A stretch of DNA of 64,000 nucleotides, from the NCBI RefSeq assembly GCF_902729445.1, contig NZ_CACVCE010000001.1, positions 248,001 through 312,000 of the forward strand. Direction: 5' to 3'. Positions 56,421 through 64,000 of this stretch are shown here, piece by piece (the stretch's first letter is position 1; each line of letters begins with the position of its first letter). Under the pieces are notes generated by a model, which had not been told where the DNA came from, searched no databases, and was given only the letters and a program-made list of their open reading frames with translations. The DNA comes from Magnetospirillum sp902729445. Lineage in GTDB: Bacteria; Pseudomonadota; Alphaproteobacteria; Rhodospirillales; Magnetospirillaceae. A program made the translations under genes and the position numbers.

Positions 56421-57698
56421 ATGACCGCCATTATCGATATCCACGCTCGCGAAATCCTGGACTCGCGCGGCAATCCGACCGTTGAAGTCGACGTCGTGCT
56501 GGAAAGCGGCGTGATGGGCCGCGCCGCCGTTCCGTCGGGCGCCTCGACCGGCGCCCACGAGGCGTGCGAGCTGCGTGACGGCGACAAGAAGCGCTATGGC
56601 GGCAAGGGCGTGCTGAAGGCGGTGGAAAGCGTCAACGGCGAGATCTACGACGCCCTGTCGGGCATGGATGTCGAGGATCAGGTGCTGCTGGACCACACCA
56701 TGATCCAGCTCGACGGCACGCCGAACAAGTCGCGCCTGGGCGCCAACGCCATCCTGGGCGTGTCGCTGGCCTGTGCCAAGGCCGCCGCCGAGGAAACCGG
56801 CTTGCCGCTGTACCGTTATGTCGGCGGCGCCTTCGCCTCGATCCTGCCGGTGCCGATGATGAACATCATCAATGGCGGGGCGCACGCCGACAATCCCATC
56901 GACATCCAGGAATTCATGATCATGCCGGTCGGCGCGCCGACTTGCTCGGACGCCATCCGCATGGGTTCGGAAGTGTTCCAGGCCCTGAAGAAGCAGCTGA
57001 AGGACGCCGGTCACAACACCAATGTCGGCGACGAGGGCGGCTTCGCCCCCAACCTGAAGTCGGCCGAAGCGGCGCTGGACTTCATCATGCAGTCCATCGA
57101 GAAGGCCGGCTACAAGCCCGGCGAAGACATCATGCTGGCCCTTGACTGCGCCTCGACCGAGTTCTTCAAGAACGGCAAGTACGAGATGGAAGGCGCCAAG
57201 AAGAGCTTCGACCAGAAGGGCATCGTCAAGTTCTATTCCAAGCTGGTGAAGTCCTATCCGATCATCTCGATCGAGGATGGCTGCGCCGAGGACGATCTGG
57301 ACGGTTGGGAAATGCTGACCGAGGAACTGGGCGGCAAGGTCCAGCTGGTGGGCGACGATCTGTTCGTCACCAATCCGGCCCGTCTGGCCATGGGCATCGA
57401 CAAGGGCCTGGCCAACTCGATCCTGGTCAAGGTCAACCAGATCGGCTCGCTGTCCGAGACCCTGGAAGCCGTCGACATGGCCCACAAGGCCGGCTACACC
57501 GCCGTCATGAGCCACCGCTCGGGCGAGACCGAGGATTCGATCATCGCCGACCTGGCGGTCGCCACCAATTGCGGCCAGATCAAGACCGGCTCGCTGTCGC
57601 GTTCGGACCGCTTGGCCAAGTACAACCAGCTGATCCGCATCGAGGAAGAGCTGGGCTCGGCGGCGCGCTATGCCGGCAAGGCCATCATGAAGCGCTGA
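56421..57698 (+). CDS. eno: Enolase
   Basis: A 425-residue glycolytic enolase converting 2-phosphoglycerate to PEP; in some bacteria it also belongs to the RNA degradosome. Motifs: ILDSRGNPTVEVDV; PSGASTGAHEACELRD; MMNIINGGAHADNPIDIQEF; GDEGGFAPNL; metal site ALDCASTEFF and SIEDGCAEDDLDG; catalytic Lys in LVKVNQIGSLSETLEA; SHRSGETED. ATG 56421 follows GGAGAGA and matches the family start; the longer frame is an extension through the gap after kdsA. Confidence 0.98.
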   Translation: MTAIIDIHAREILDSRGNPTVEVDVVLESGVMGRAAVPSGASTGAHEACELRDGDKKRYGGKGVLKAVESVNGEIYDALSGMDVEDQVLLDHTMIQLDGTPNKSRLGANAILGVSLACAKAAAEETGLPLYRYVGGAFASILPVPMMNIINGGAHADNPIDIQEFMIMPVGAPTCSDAIRMGSEVFQALKKQLKDAGHNTNVGDEGGFAPNLKSAEAALDFIMQSIEKAGYKPGEDIMLALDCASTEFFKNGKYEMEGAKKSFDQKGIVKFYSKLVKSYPIISIEDGCAEDDLDGWEMLTEELGGKVQLVGDDLFVTNPARLAMGIDKGLANSILVKVNQIGSLSETLEAVDMAHKAGYTAVMSHRSGETEDSIIADLAVATNCGQIKTGSLSRSDRLAKYNQLIRIEEELGSAARYAGKAIMKR

Positions 57699-57725
57699 TC
57701 CGTTTCTGAATTGTTCTGTTGATGG

Positions 57726-57762
57726 GCGGCCGGGGGAGAAATCCTTCGGCCGCTTTTCTTTC
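57726..57762 (+). terminator. Rho-independent terminator after eno
   Basis: Perfect 7-bp stem GCGGCCG/CGGCCGC (57726-57732 with 57747-57753), followed by TTTTCTTTC. It is placed 28 bases after the eno stop. Confidence 0.85.
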
Positions 57763-57844
57763 GGTAAAGCACTCGATAAAGCCAGAAAACTGAGTCATTT
57801 CTGCAACAGCGACGACTTCTGCTCGGGAAAAATGAATCATCTCG

Positions 57845-57868
57845 TTCATGACTTGTTGACGTCATGAA
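57845..57868 (+). promoter_or_regulatory. Palindromic operator-like site upstream of ftsB
   Basis: Perfect 8-8-8 dyad: TTCATGAC, spacer TTGTTGAC, GTCATGAA. The spacer plus first right base contains TTGACG, a possible -35. The left half-site resembles a nearby ATGAATCAT stretch. The binding protein is unknown. It lies 23 bases before the ftsB ATG in a 193-base gap that otherwise holds only the eno terminator. Confidence 0.45.
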
Positions 57869-57891
57869 TCTTAGGTGATTCCATCCGCTTC

Positions 57892-58200
57892 ATGCTTAAG
57901 GAACTGGCCCGTCGACTTCGTCCCGTCATCGGCCCCGTCATCGGGGCCTGTGCCGTGGCGTATTTCGCCTACCACACGGTGGAAGGCGATCGCGGCGTGC
58001 TGGCCTGGGTGCGGCTGAAGAACGAGATTCTGGACGCCGAGATGCAGTTGGCCAAGGTCACCACCGAGCGCCAGGTGCTGGAACATCGGGTGCTGCTGCT
58101 GCGCCCCGACCATCTGGACCCCGACATGCTGGAAGAACGCGCCCGCGCCATGTTGAACATGGGCCGCGAGGACGAGATGGTGGTGTTCGAGAAGCGCTGA
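57892..58200 (+). CDS. ftsB: FtsB/DivIC-type septum formation protein
   Basis: A 102-residue bitopic inner-membrane protein. A short cytoplasmic N-terminus and one transmembrane helix (VIGPVIGACAVAYFAYHTV) lead to a periplasmic coiled coil (about 40-70) with the DivIC-family Pro/Asp region (LRPDHLDPDMLEERARAML). FtsB bridges FtsL and FtsQ in the divisome. The position directly after eno is conserved in proteobacteria. No strong ribosome site is visible before the ATG, although another ATG lies just upstream out of frame. Confidence 0.9.
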   Translation: MLKELARRLRPVIGPVIGACAVAYFAYHTVEGDRGVLAWVRLKNEILDAEMQLAKVTTERQVLEHRVLLLRPDHLDPDMLEERARAMLNMGREDEMVVFEKR

Positions 58201-58285
58201 TTACACTGTGTTACCGGCCCGTCAAACGCCTGCAACATCGGCTTGCTAGCGTGCGCCCGTCTTTCCAAGCAAGCGGGCCTTCACC

Positions 58286-58792
58286 ATGCGCAATTTCCTC
58301 AATCTCTATTCGACCCCCATGACAGCGGCCTTGTTCGCGGTGGCGGTGGTGACCGGGGTGCCGATCTTTTTTCATGTTGGCGACCGCTTCCTGAAGGGCG
58401 CCCATGAATGGCTGAGCCTGGCCTTCGTCGCCGCCGTGCTGCTGCATCTCGCCCGCCATTGGCGGGGCTTCGCCGTCCTGATCAAGCAGCGGCGCACCCA
58501 TGTCTTGCTGGTGGCCGGCGGGCTGGCCCTGGCGGCCTTCGTCGCCCCTGCTGTGACAGGCAGCGGTCGGGGTGGCAATCCGATGATGGCCCTGGCCGGA
58601 AAGATGGTCGAGGCGCCGCTGGTGCAACTGGCTCCGGCTCTGGGGGTCGAGGCTTCGGCCCTGGTGCAGCGGCTGGAAGCCGGCGGGATCAAGCAGGCCG
58701 ACCCGGCTTGGTCGCTGGTCGCCATCGCCGCCGCCAACGGCCGGCCGGTCCAGCATGTCGCCCAGCTGCTGCTGGCCGAATCCCGTCGGTGA
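58286..58792 (+). CDS. DUF4405-like membrane protein
   Basis: A 168-residue protein with three predicted helices: about 10-32, about 42-58 and about 73-92. The first half fits DUF4405, a cytochrome b561-like fold: HEWLSLAFVAAVLLHLARHW contains spaced histidines (HEWL, LLHLARHW) that could ligate heme. The second half is a soluble tail with no family I recognise (ASALVQRLEAGGIKQADP). It is probably an inner-membrane redox-linked protein. It lies 85 bases after ftsB; no promoter was identified. Confidence 0.7.
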   Translation: MRNFLNLYSTPMTAALFAVAVVTGVPIFFHVGDRFLKGAHEWLSLAFVAAVLLHLARHWRGFAVLIKQRRTHVLLVAGGLALAAFVAPAVTGSGRGGNPMMALAGKMVEAPLVQLAPALGVEASALVQRLEAGGIKQADPAWSLVAIAAANGRPVQHVAQLLLAESRR

Positions 58793-58858
58793 AGCGCAAG
58801 CCCTGGCGATGGTTGGCGTATTATGGTATTCGACTACCGAATTAATCGGAGCCGGTCG

Positions 58859-60850
58859 ATGACCCGTCTGCTAGCCACCCCCGTCCGTGTCGGTCATGTC
58901 GTGCTGCCCAACCGGATCATCATGGGTTCGATGCATCTGGGCTGCGAGACCGAGGCGGACGCCCCCCAGCGCCTGGCTCGTTTCTATGGCGAGCGGGCCA
59001 AGGGCGGCGTCGGGCTGATCGTCACCGGTGGCGTCGCCCCCAACCCGCGGGGGCGCTTCGGCGCCGACGGCACCGTGCTGGATCATCCGTCGCAATTGGA
59101 TCACCACCTGCCGATCACCGATGCGGTGCACCAGGCCGGCGGGCGGATCATCCTGCAGATCCTGCATTGCGGCCGTTATGCCCGCCATGACGATCCGGTG
59201 GCGCCATCGGCGATCCGGGCGCCGATTTCGCGCGCCACGCCCCGCGAACTGACCGAGGCCGAGATCGAGGCGACCATCGCCGATTACGCCCGCACCGCTG
59301 CCTTGGCCATCCAGGCCGGCTATGACGGGATCGAGGTGATGGCCTCGGAAGGCTATCTGATTTCCGAATTCATGGCTCCGGCCACCAACCACCGCACCGA
59401 CCAGTGGGGCGGGCCGCTGTCCAACCGCCTGCGCTTTCTGGATCGCGTGGTGCACGCGGTGCGGGGCGCCATCGGCGAGGGTTTGCTGTCGGTGCGCCTG
59501 TCGATGGTCGATCTGGTCGAGGGCGGCCTGTCGGGCGACGAGGTGGTCGCCGCCGCCCTGGTGGCCGAGCAAGCCGGCGCCGATCTGCTGAACAGCGGCA
59601 TCGGCTGGCACGAATCAAGGGTTCCCACCATCGCCCATCCGGTGCCGGCGGGCGCCTGGGCCTGGGCCACCGCCCGGGTCAAGGCGGTTGTCTCGATTCC
59701 GGTCTCGGCCAGCAACCGCATCGACACGCCGGAACGGGCCGAGGCGATCCTGGCCTCGGGCGCCGCCGATCTGGTCTCGCTGGCCCGGCCGCTGCTGGCC
59801 GACCCGGCCTTCGCCGCCAAGGCCACCGGCGTCCAGGCGGGCGCCATCAACACCTGCATCGCCTGCAACCAGGGTTGCCTGGACGCGATGTTCGACGGCC
59901 GCCCGGCCAGCTGCCTGGTCAATCCGCGGGCCGGCCGGGAAGGCGAGTTCGTCGCCGCTCCTGTCGCTGTCCCGCTGAATCTGGCGGTGGTCGGCGCCGG
60001 CCCGGCCGGCATGGCCTGTGCCCTCGAGGCGGCGGCGCGCGGTCATCACGTTACCTTGCTCGAGGCGAGCCATCACCTGGGCGGCCAGTTCGCCCTGGCC
60101 GAACGCATTCCCGGCAAGGAAAGCTATGTGGCGACGCTGGATTGGTTCGCCGCCGAACTGGACCGCCTGGGTGTGACGGTCAAGCTGGGCCGTGCCGCCA
60201 CCCACAAGGATCTGGTCGGGTTCGATCAGGTGGTCATCGCCACCGGGGTCCGGCCGCGCTGTCCCGACATCGCCGGTATCGACCATCCGATGGTGGCCCT
60301 TTACGACGATATCCTGTCCGGGCGGCGCGTCGCCGGCCAGCGGGTGGCCTTGATCGGCGCCGGGCCGATCGCCTTCGACGTCGCCCTTTACCTGCTGGGG
60401 CCGTCCGCCCCCTTCGATGCCGAATGGGGAATCGACCGCACCTTGTTGCAGCCGGGCGGCCTGGCGGTGGTCGAACCGGCCGAAGCGCCGGCCCGCGCCA
60501 TCACCTTGATGCAAAGAAAGCCCGGCCGCCCAGGTGCCGATCTGGGCCGCACCACCGGCTGGATCGCCAAGGCCAAGCTGCAAAGGGCAGGGGTGGTCAT
60601 GCTGGCGGGCGTGGCCTATCGCCATATCGACGATGCCGGCCTGCATATCCATGTCGATGGCGCCGACCGCCTGATCGAGGCCGACACCATCATCGTCTGT
60701 TCCGGCCAGGATTGTGACGACAGCCTGGCCCAGTATTTGGCCGCCGCCGGGCGGATCGTCCACAGGATCGGCGGCGCCCGTCAGGCGTCGGGGATCGACG
60801 CCCTTCGCGCCATCGAGGACGGCACGCGCCTGGGATTGCAGATCGGGTAG
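58859..60850 (+). CDS. Old-yellow-enzyme family FMN/FAD/4Fe-4S oxidoreductase (FadH-like)
   Basis: A 663-residue enzyme of the 2,4-dienoyl-CoA reductase/trimethylamine dehydrogenase family. The N-terminal FMN TIM-barrel (NRIIMGSMHLG; His in LQILHCGRYARH; VEVMASEGYLISEF-type strand) is followed by a 4Fe-4S cluster motif (CIACNQGCLD then CLVNP), a FAD Rossmann domain (VVGAGPAGMACALEAAARG) and an NAD(P)-binding domain (VALIGAGPIAFDVALYLLG). It transfers electrons from NADPH to an activated C=C bond; dienoyl-CoA is the likeliest substrate, but this is not proven. ATG 58859 has a CGGAG site. Confidence 0.9.
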   Translation: MTRLLATPVRVGHVVLPNRIIMGSMHLGCETEADAPQRLARFYGERAKGGVGLIVTGGVAPNPRGRFGADGTVLDHPSQLDHHLPITDAVHQAGGRIILQILHCGRYARHDDPVAPSAIRAPISRATPRELTEAEIEATIADYARTAALAIQAGYDGIEVMASEGYLISEFMAPATNHRTDQWGGPLSNRLRFLDRVVHAVRGAIGEGLLSVRLSMVDLVEGGLSGDEVVAAALVAEQAGADLLNSGIGWHESRVPTIAHPVPAGAWAWATARVKAVVSIPVSASNRIDTPERAEAILASGAADLVSLARPLLADPAFAAKATGVQAGAINTCIACNQGCLDAMFDGRPASCLVNPRAGREGEFVAAPVAVPLNLAVVGAGPAGMACALEAAARGHHVTLLEASHHLGGQFALAERIPGKESYVATLDWFAAELDRLGVTVKLGRAATHKDLVGFDQVVIATGVRPRCPDIAGIDHPMVALYDDILSGRRVAGQRVALIGAGPIAFDVALYLLGPSAPFDAEWGIDRTLLQPGGLAVVEPAEAPARAITLMQRKPGRPGADLGRTTGWIAKAKLQRAGVVMLAGVAYRHIDDAGLHIHVDGADRLIEADTIIVCSGQDCDDSLAQYLAAAGRIVHRIGGARQASGIDALRAIEDGTRLGLQIG

Positions 60851-60914
60851 CCCTGGCTCACAAGATGTGGTATGTCGGCGCGTTCGTATCATCGCATCCA
60901 GGGCTCCTCCGAAC

Positions 60915-61664
60915 ATGGCTGGTCATTCCCAATTCAAGAACATCATGCACCGCAAGGGCGCGCAGGATGCCAAGCGCGCCAAGGTGTTCACCAAGCTGAT
61001 CCGCGAACTGACCGTTTCGGCCAAGTCCGGCCAGCCCGACCCCGCCGCCAATCCGCGTCTGCGCGCCGCCATCCAGGCCGCGCGCGCCGCCAACATGCCC
61101 AAGGACACCGTGGATCGCGCCATCAAGCGCGGCGCCGGCGGCGATGACGGCGCCAATTACGACGAAGTGCGCTATGAAGGCTATGGCCCCGGCTCGGTGG
61201 CGATTATCGTCGAGGCGCTGACCGACAACCGCAACCGCACCGCCTCGGAAGTGCGGACCGCCTTCAACAAGAATGGCGGCGCCCTGGGCGAAAGCAATTC
61301 GGTGTCGTTCATGTTCGACCGTATCGGCTCGATCCGCTATCCGGCCTCGGCCGCCGGGGCCGACGCCATGTTCGAGGCGGCGCTGGAAGCCGGCGCCGAC
61401 AACGTGGACTCCGACGAGGACGGCCACGAGATCACCTGTACCCCCGACGATCTGGCCGCCGTGCGCGATGCCCTGGAAGCCGTCTTCGGCACGCCCGAGC
61501 ATGCCCGCCTGGACTGGCGCCCGCAGACCAGCGTGCCGGTCGCCGACGAGGACACCGCCAAGACCCTGATGAAGTTGCTGGACGCCCTGGACGACAATGA
61601 CGACGTCCAGCGTGTGTCGGCCAATTTCGACATTCCCGACGACATCATGGCCAAGCTGGGCTGA
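60915..61664 (+). CDS. yebC: YebC/PmpR-family regulatory protein
   Basis: A 249-residue YebC-family protein: MAGHSQFKNIMHRKGAQDAK at the N-terminus; FTKLIRELTVSAKSG; NMPKDTVDRAIKRGAGG; YEGYGPGSVAIIVEALTDNRNRT in two parts; and GALGESNSVSFMFDRIG. Members act as transcription factors or, by recent work, in ribosome stalling at proline stretches. It is encoded 12 bases upstream of ruvC, the conserved yebC-ruvCAB order. I see no GTTC-N7-GTTC SOS box before it. Confidence 0.95.
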   Translation: MAGHSQFKNIMHRKGAQDAKRAKVFTKLIRELTVSAKSGQPDPAANPRLRAAIQAARAANMPKDTVDRAIKRGAGGDDGANYDEVRYEGYGPGSVAIIVEALTDNRNRTASEVRTAFNKNGGALGESNSVSFMFDRIGSIRYPASAAGADAMFEAALEAGADNVDSDEDGHEITCTPDDLAAVRDALEAVFGTPEHARLDWRPQTSVPVADEDTAKTLMKLLDALDDNDDVQRVSANFDIPDDIMAKLG

Positions 61665-61676
61665 CGGGGGATCATC

Positions 61677-62165
61677 ATGCGCGTTCTCGGTCTCGATCCC
61701 GGCCTGCGCGTGACCGGCTGGGGGGTGATCGAGATGGTCGGCCATCATCTGCGCTATGTCGCCGACGGCACGGTGCGCTCGACCGACAAATTGTCGCTGC
61801 CCGAGCGGCTGGCCCAGTTGCACCAGGGCGTCGCCGCCCTGATCGACCAATGGAAGCCGGATGAGGCGGCGGTGGAACAGACCTTCGTCAACGTCAACCC
61901 GGAAAGCACCCTGAAGCTGGGCCAGGCCCGCGGCGTGGTGCTGCTGGCTCCGGCCTTGGCCGGTCTGTTCGTCGGCGAATATACCCCGGCCGCGGTCAAG
62001 CAGGCGGTGGTCGGCACCGGCCGGGCCGCCAAGGATCAGGTGGCGATGATGGTGCGCGCCTTGTTGCCGGGCTGCCTGACCACCCAGTCCGATGCCGCCG
62101 ACGCGTTGGGGGTGGCGATCTGTCATGCCCACCACCGCGCCACCCTCCGGAAGGTCATGCGATGA
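61677..62165 (+). CDS. ruvC: Holliday junction endonuclease RuvC
   Basis: A 162-residue resolvase that cuts Holliday junctions with RuvAB. Acidic active-site residues appear in VLGLDPGLRVTGWGVIE (Asp7), AAVEQTFVNVNPES (Glu) and TTQSDAADALGVAICHAHH (Asp pair). The ATG is preceded by a GGGG-rich site 13 bases after yebC. It is separated from ruvA by 94 bases of hairpin-rich sequence, unlike the tight ruvA-ruvB junction. Confidence 0.97.
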   Translation: MRVLGLDPGLRVTGWGVIEMVGHHLRYVADGTVRSTDKLSLPERLAQLHQGVAALIDQWKPDEAAVEQTFVNVNPESTLKLGQARGVVLLAPALAGLFVGEYTPAAVKQAVVGTGRAAKDQVAMMVRALLPGCLTTQSDAADALGVAICHAHHRATLRKVMR

Positions 62166-62259
62166 CGGAGCGTAGCGACTGGGCCGTTGAGGCCCCGCGA
62201 GCCAATGCGAGCGTAAGCCAAGCCGCCGGAGGCGGCGCCCGGCGCCTGAGGGGCACATC
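62166..62259 (+). repeat. Hairpin-rich spacer between ruvC and ruvA
   Basis: It contains GGGCC-GTTGA-GGCCC (62181-62195), a repeated GCGAG (62197 and 62208), GCCGCC-GGA-GGCGGC (62222-62236) and two GGCGCC copies (62234 and 62241). No ORF with family resemblance is present. It looks like a small interspersed palindromic element, or an mRNA structure. Confidence 0.5.
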
Positions 62260-62889
62260 ATGATCGCCAAGCTTAAAGGGCTGATCGATGCGGTCGGCGA
62301 CGATTTCGCCATCGTTGACGTGGGCGGCGTCGGCTATCTGGTGTTCTGTTCCGCCAAGACGCTGTCCAGGCTGGCGGTGGGCCAGGCGGCGGCCTTGCAG
62401 ATCGAGACCCATGTCCGCGAGGACCATATCCACCTCTACGGCTTTTCCGACGTGGGCGAGAAGGATTGGTTCAACCTGCTGATCACCGTCCAAGGGGTGG
62501 GCGCCAAGGTGGCGCTGGCGATCTTGTCGGTGGCAGGCCCGGAACAATTGCTGCAGACCATCGCCGCGCAGGACAAGACCAGCCTGACCCGGGCGTCGGG
62601 CGTCGGGCCGAAGCTGGCGGTGCGCATCCTGACCGAGTTGAAGGACAAGGCCGGCAAGATGGCCATGGGCACCTTCGTCCCGGCGGCGGTCGCCGGCGCC
62701 GCGCCGATGCCGGCGGATGGCGGCGGGGTGATGGAGGATGTCATCTCCGCCCTGGTCAATCTGGGCTATCGCCGCCTGGAAGCCTTCGAGGCGGTCGGGC
62801 AGACCATGCGCGAGCAGGGCGAGGGGGCTGATGCCGGCACGCTGATCCGGCTGTCCCTGAAGCGCCTGGCCAAGGACCTGACCCGATGA
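62260..62889 (+). CDS. ruvA: Holliday junction helicase subunit RuvA
   Basis: A 209-residue junction-binding protein. An N-terminal OB-fold (MIAKLKGLIDAVGDDFAIVD, VREDHIHLYGF) is followed by two helix-hairpin-helix motifs (VQGVGAKVALAILS and ASGVGPKLAVRILTELKDK) and the C-terminal RuvB-contacting domain (VISALVNLGYRRLEAFEAV). It loads RuvB for branch migration. The end overlaps an orphan ATG (ATGA) that is not the ruvB start. Confidence 0.97.
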   Translation: MIAKLKGLIDAVGDDFAIVDVGGVGYLVFCSAKTLSRLAVGQAAALQIETHVREDHIHLYGFSDVGEKDWFNLLITVQGVGAKVALAILSVAGPEQLLQTIAAQDKTSLTRASGVGPKLAVRILTELKDKAGKMAMGTFVPAAVAGAAPMPADGGGVMEDVISALVNLGYRRLEAFEAVGQTMREQGEGADAGTLIRLSLKRLAKDLTR

Positions 62890-62899
62890 GCCGCCCCCG

Positions 62900-63937
62900 A
62901 TGAGCCGCGAAGTCTCGCCCGAAAGCCGGCCCGGCGATATCGAGACCCATCTGCGCCCGCAGGTGCTGGACGATTTCATCGGCCAGAAGCAGGTGCGCGA
63001 GAATCTGAAGATCTTCATCGAGGCGGCGCGGGCGCGCGGCGAGGCGCTGGACCACACCTTGTTCTACGGCCCGCCCGGCCTGGGCAAGACCACCCTGGCG
63101 CAGATCGTCTCGCGCGAGCTGGGGGTGGGCTTTCGCGCCACCTCGGGGCCGGTGATCCAGCGGGCCGGCGACCTGGCGGCGCTGTTGACCAATCTGGAAC
63201 CCCGCGACGTTCTGTTCATCGACGAAATCCATCGCCTTAATCCTGCCATAGAGGAAGTGCTCTATCCGGCCATGGAGGATTTTCAGCTCGACCTGATCAT
63301 CGGCGAGGGACCCGCCGCCCGTTCGGTCCGCATCGACCTCGCGCCCTTCACCCTGGTCGGCGCGACCACGCGCTCGGGTCTGTTGACCACGCCCTTGCGC
63401 GAACGCTTCGGCATTCCCTGCCGGATGAATTTCTACACCCCCGAGGAGCTGGAGCTGATCGTGGCGCGCGGCGCCCGCGTGCTGGGCTTCGACCTGACCG
63501 CCGATGGGGCGGGCGAGGTGGCCAGGCGCTCGCGCGGCACGCCCCGCGTCGCCGGCCGGCTGCTGCGCCGGGTACGCGATTTCGCCGCCGTCGCCGGCAA
63601 GTCGCCGGTGGACGCTGCCATCGCCGACGCCGCCCTGACCCGGCTGGAAGTGGATCGCATCGGCCTGGATTCCATGGACCGGCGCTATCTCGCCTGCATC
63701 GCCGAGCATTATGGCGGCGGGCCGGTCGGCGTCGACACCTTGGCCGCCGCCCTGTCGGAAAGCCGCGACACCCTGGAAGAGGTGGTCGAGCCCTATCTGC
63801 TGCAGCAAGGCCTGATCCAGCGCACCCCCCGGGGCCGCATGCTGTCGGCCTCGGGCTTCAAGCATATCGGCCTCAACCCGCCGAAAGAGGTCTTGGTGCA
63901 GTTGGACCTTTTGGCCCGGATGGAGGACGAGGAATGA
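62900..63937 (+). CDS. ruvB: Holliday junction DNA helicase RuvB
   Basis: A 345-residue AAA+ motor. Seen: the RuvB N-terminal LRPQVLDDFIGQKQVRENL; Walker A YGPPGLGKTTLAQIV; Walker B VLFIDEIHRLNPAIEEVLYP; sensor I FTLVGATTRSGLLTTPLRER; arginine finger region; and a winged-helix C-terminus (GLIQRTPRGRMLS). ATG 62900 is the usable start. An ATG at 62886 overlapping the ruvA stop is cut short after five codons because of a 14-base duplication. The 3' end overlaps ybgC (ATGA). Confidence 0.98.
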   Translation: MSREVSPESRPGDIETHLRPQVLDDFIGQKQVRENLKIFIEAARARGEALDHTLFYGPPGLGKTTLAQIVSRELGVGFRATSGPVIQRAGDLAALLTNLEPRDVLFIDEIHRLNPAIEEVLYPAMEDFQLDLIIGEGPAARSVRIDLAPFTLVGATTRSGLLTTPLRERFGIPCRMNFYTPEELELIVARGARVLGFDLTADGAGEVARRSRGTPRVAGRLLRRVRDFAAVAGKSPVDAAIADAALTRLEVDRIGLDSMDRRYLACIAEHYGGGPVGVDTLAAALSESRDTLEEVVEPYLLQQGLIQRTPRGRMLSASGFKHIGLNPPKEVLVQLDLLARMEDEE

Positions 63938-64000
63938 TCTTCCGCCATCCGCTGAAAGTCTATTGGGAGGATACCGATGCCGGCGGCATCGTCTATCATT
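63934..64000 (+). CDS. ybgC: YbgC-type hotdog thioesterase (3' partial)
   Basis: Only the first 22 codons lie in the window. They read IFRHPLKVYWEDTDAGGIVYH, the N-terminus of the 4-hydroxybenzoyl-CoA thioesterase-like YbgC, with the catalytic Asp of EDTDAGG. The ATG overlaps the ruvB stop. ybgC normally opens the tol-pal gene set, which probably continues beyond the window. Confidence 0.85.
   Translation, partial: MIFRHPLKVYWEDTDAGGIVYH

Noticed and set aside
60851..60914. SOS box before yebC-ruvCAB
   Set aside because: A GTTC occurs at 60881-60884, but the base pattern seven bases later is not GTTC, so the operator rule is not met.

Overview
The window is GC-rich, densely packed alphaproteobacterial chromosome. 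The gene set and gene order point to the Rhodospirillales, and a Magnetospirillum-like freshwater spirillum is my best guess: a Che3/Wsp-type chemosensory cluster, bacteriohemerythrin, a trpGDC-moaC-moeA-lexA cluster, a GTTC-N7-GTTC SOS box and a tpiA-secG-pyrG-kdsA-eno-ftsB block. No magnetosome gene, tRNA, rRNA, IS element or CRISPR array is visible.

Layout. (1) Positions 1-12220 (+): a ParA-like ATPase with a C-terminal membrane anchor (5' end outside the window), then cheW-cheR/TPR-cheW-MCP-cheA/REC-cheB, a double-receiver histidine kinase, a REC-PAS histidine kinase and a hemerythrin. Most genes overlap by 4 bases. (2) 12233-17229 (-): a complete type I secretion system (TolC, ABC, HlyD), with a divergent GntR-family regulator. 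(3) 18094-19546 (-): a LuxR-type response regulator and a receiver protein with an H-box-like N-terminus. (4) 19662-24827 (-): trpGDC-moaC-moeA-lexA plus a small coupled gene; lexA has an SOS box inside a long inverted repeat. (5) 25009-41607 (-): two tandem, sequence-divergent T1SS ABC proteins, an HlyD adaptor and a giant cadherin-like repeat adhesin. (6) 41812-48975: a soluble chemoreceptor (-), then copA-cueR, a YibQ-like protein, copZ and a TPR/O-GlcNAc-transferase-like protein (+). Two CueR operators are visible. (7) 48962-52359 (-): trpE and a PpiD-like foldase. (8) 52546-64000 (+): tpiA, secG, pyrG, kdsA, eno, ftsB, a DUF4405 membrane protein, an old-yellow-enzyme family reductase, yebC, ruvC, ruvA, ruvB and the start of ybgC.

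The most important correction concerns the adhesin. An ambiguous base at 32384 is flanked on both sides by the same 397 bases (31987-32383 and 32385-32781). This is the signature of two overlapping contigs abutted instead of merged. As printed, the gene is frameshifted. Removing 398 bases restores one continuous frame of 3609 codons.

The most interesting biology is: the Che3/Wsp-like pathway that appears to feed histidine kinases rather than a flagellar CheY; the paired ABC exporters, both with altered signature motifs and one lacking the switch histidine; and the apparent splitting of an ancestral ppiD-trpE-trpGDC-moaC-moeA-lexA cluster by about 24 kb carrying the adhesin, its exporter, copper-resistance genes and a glycosyltransferase.
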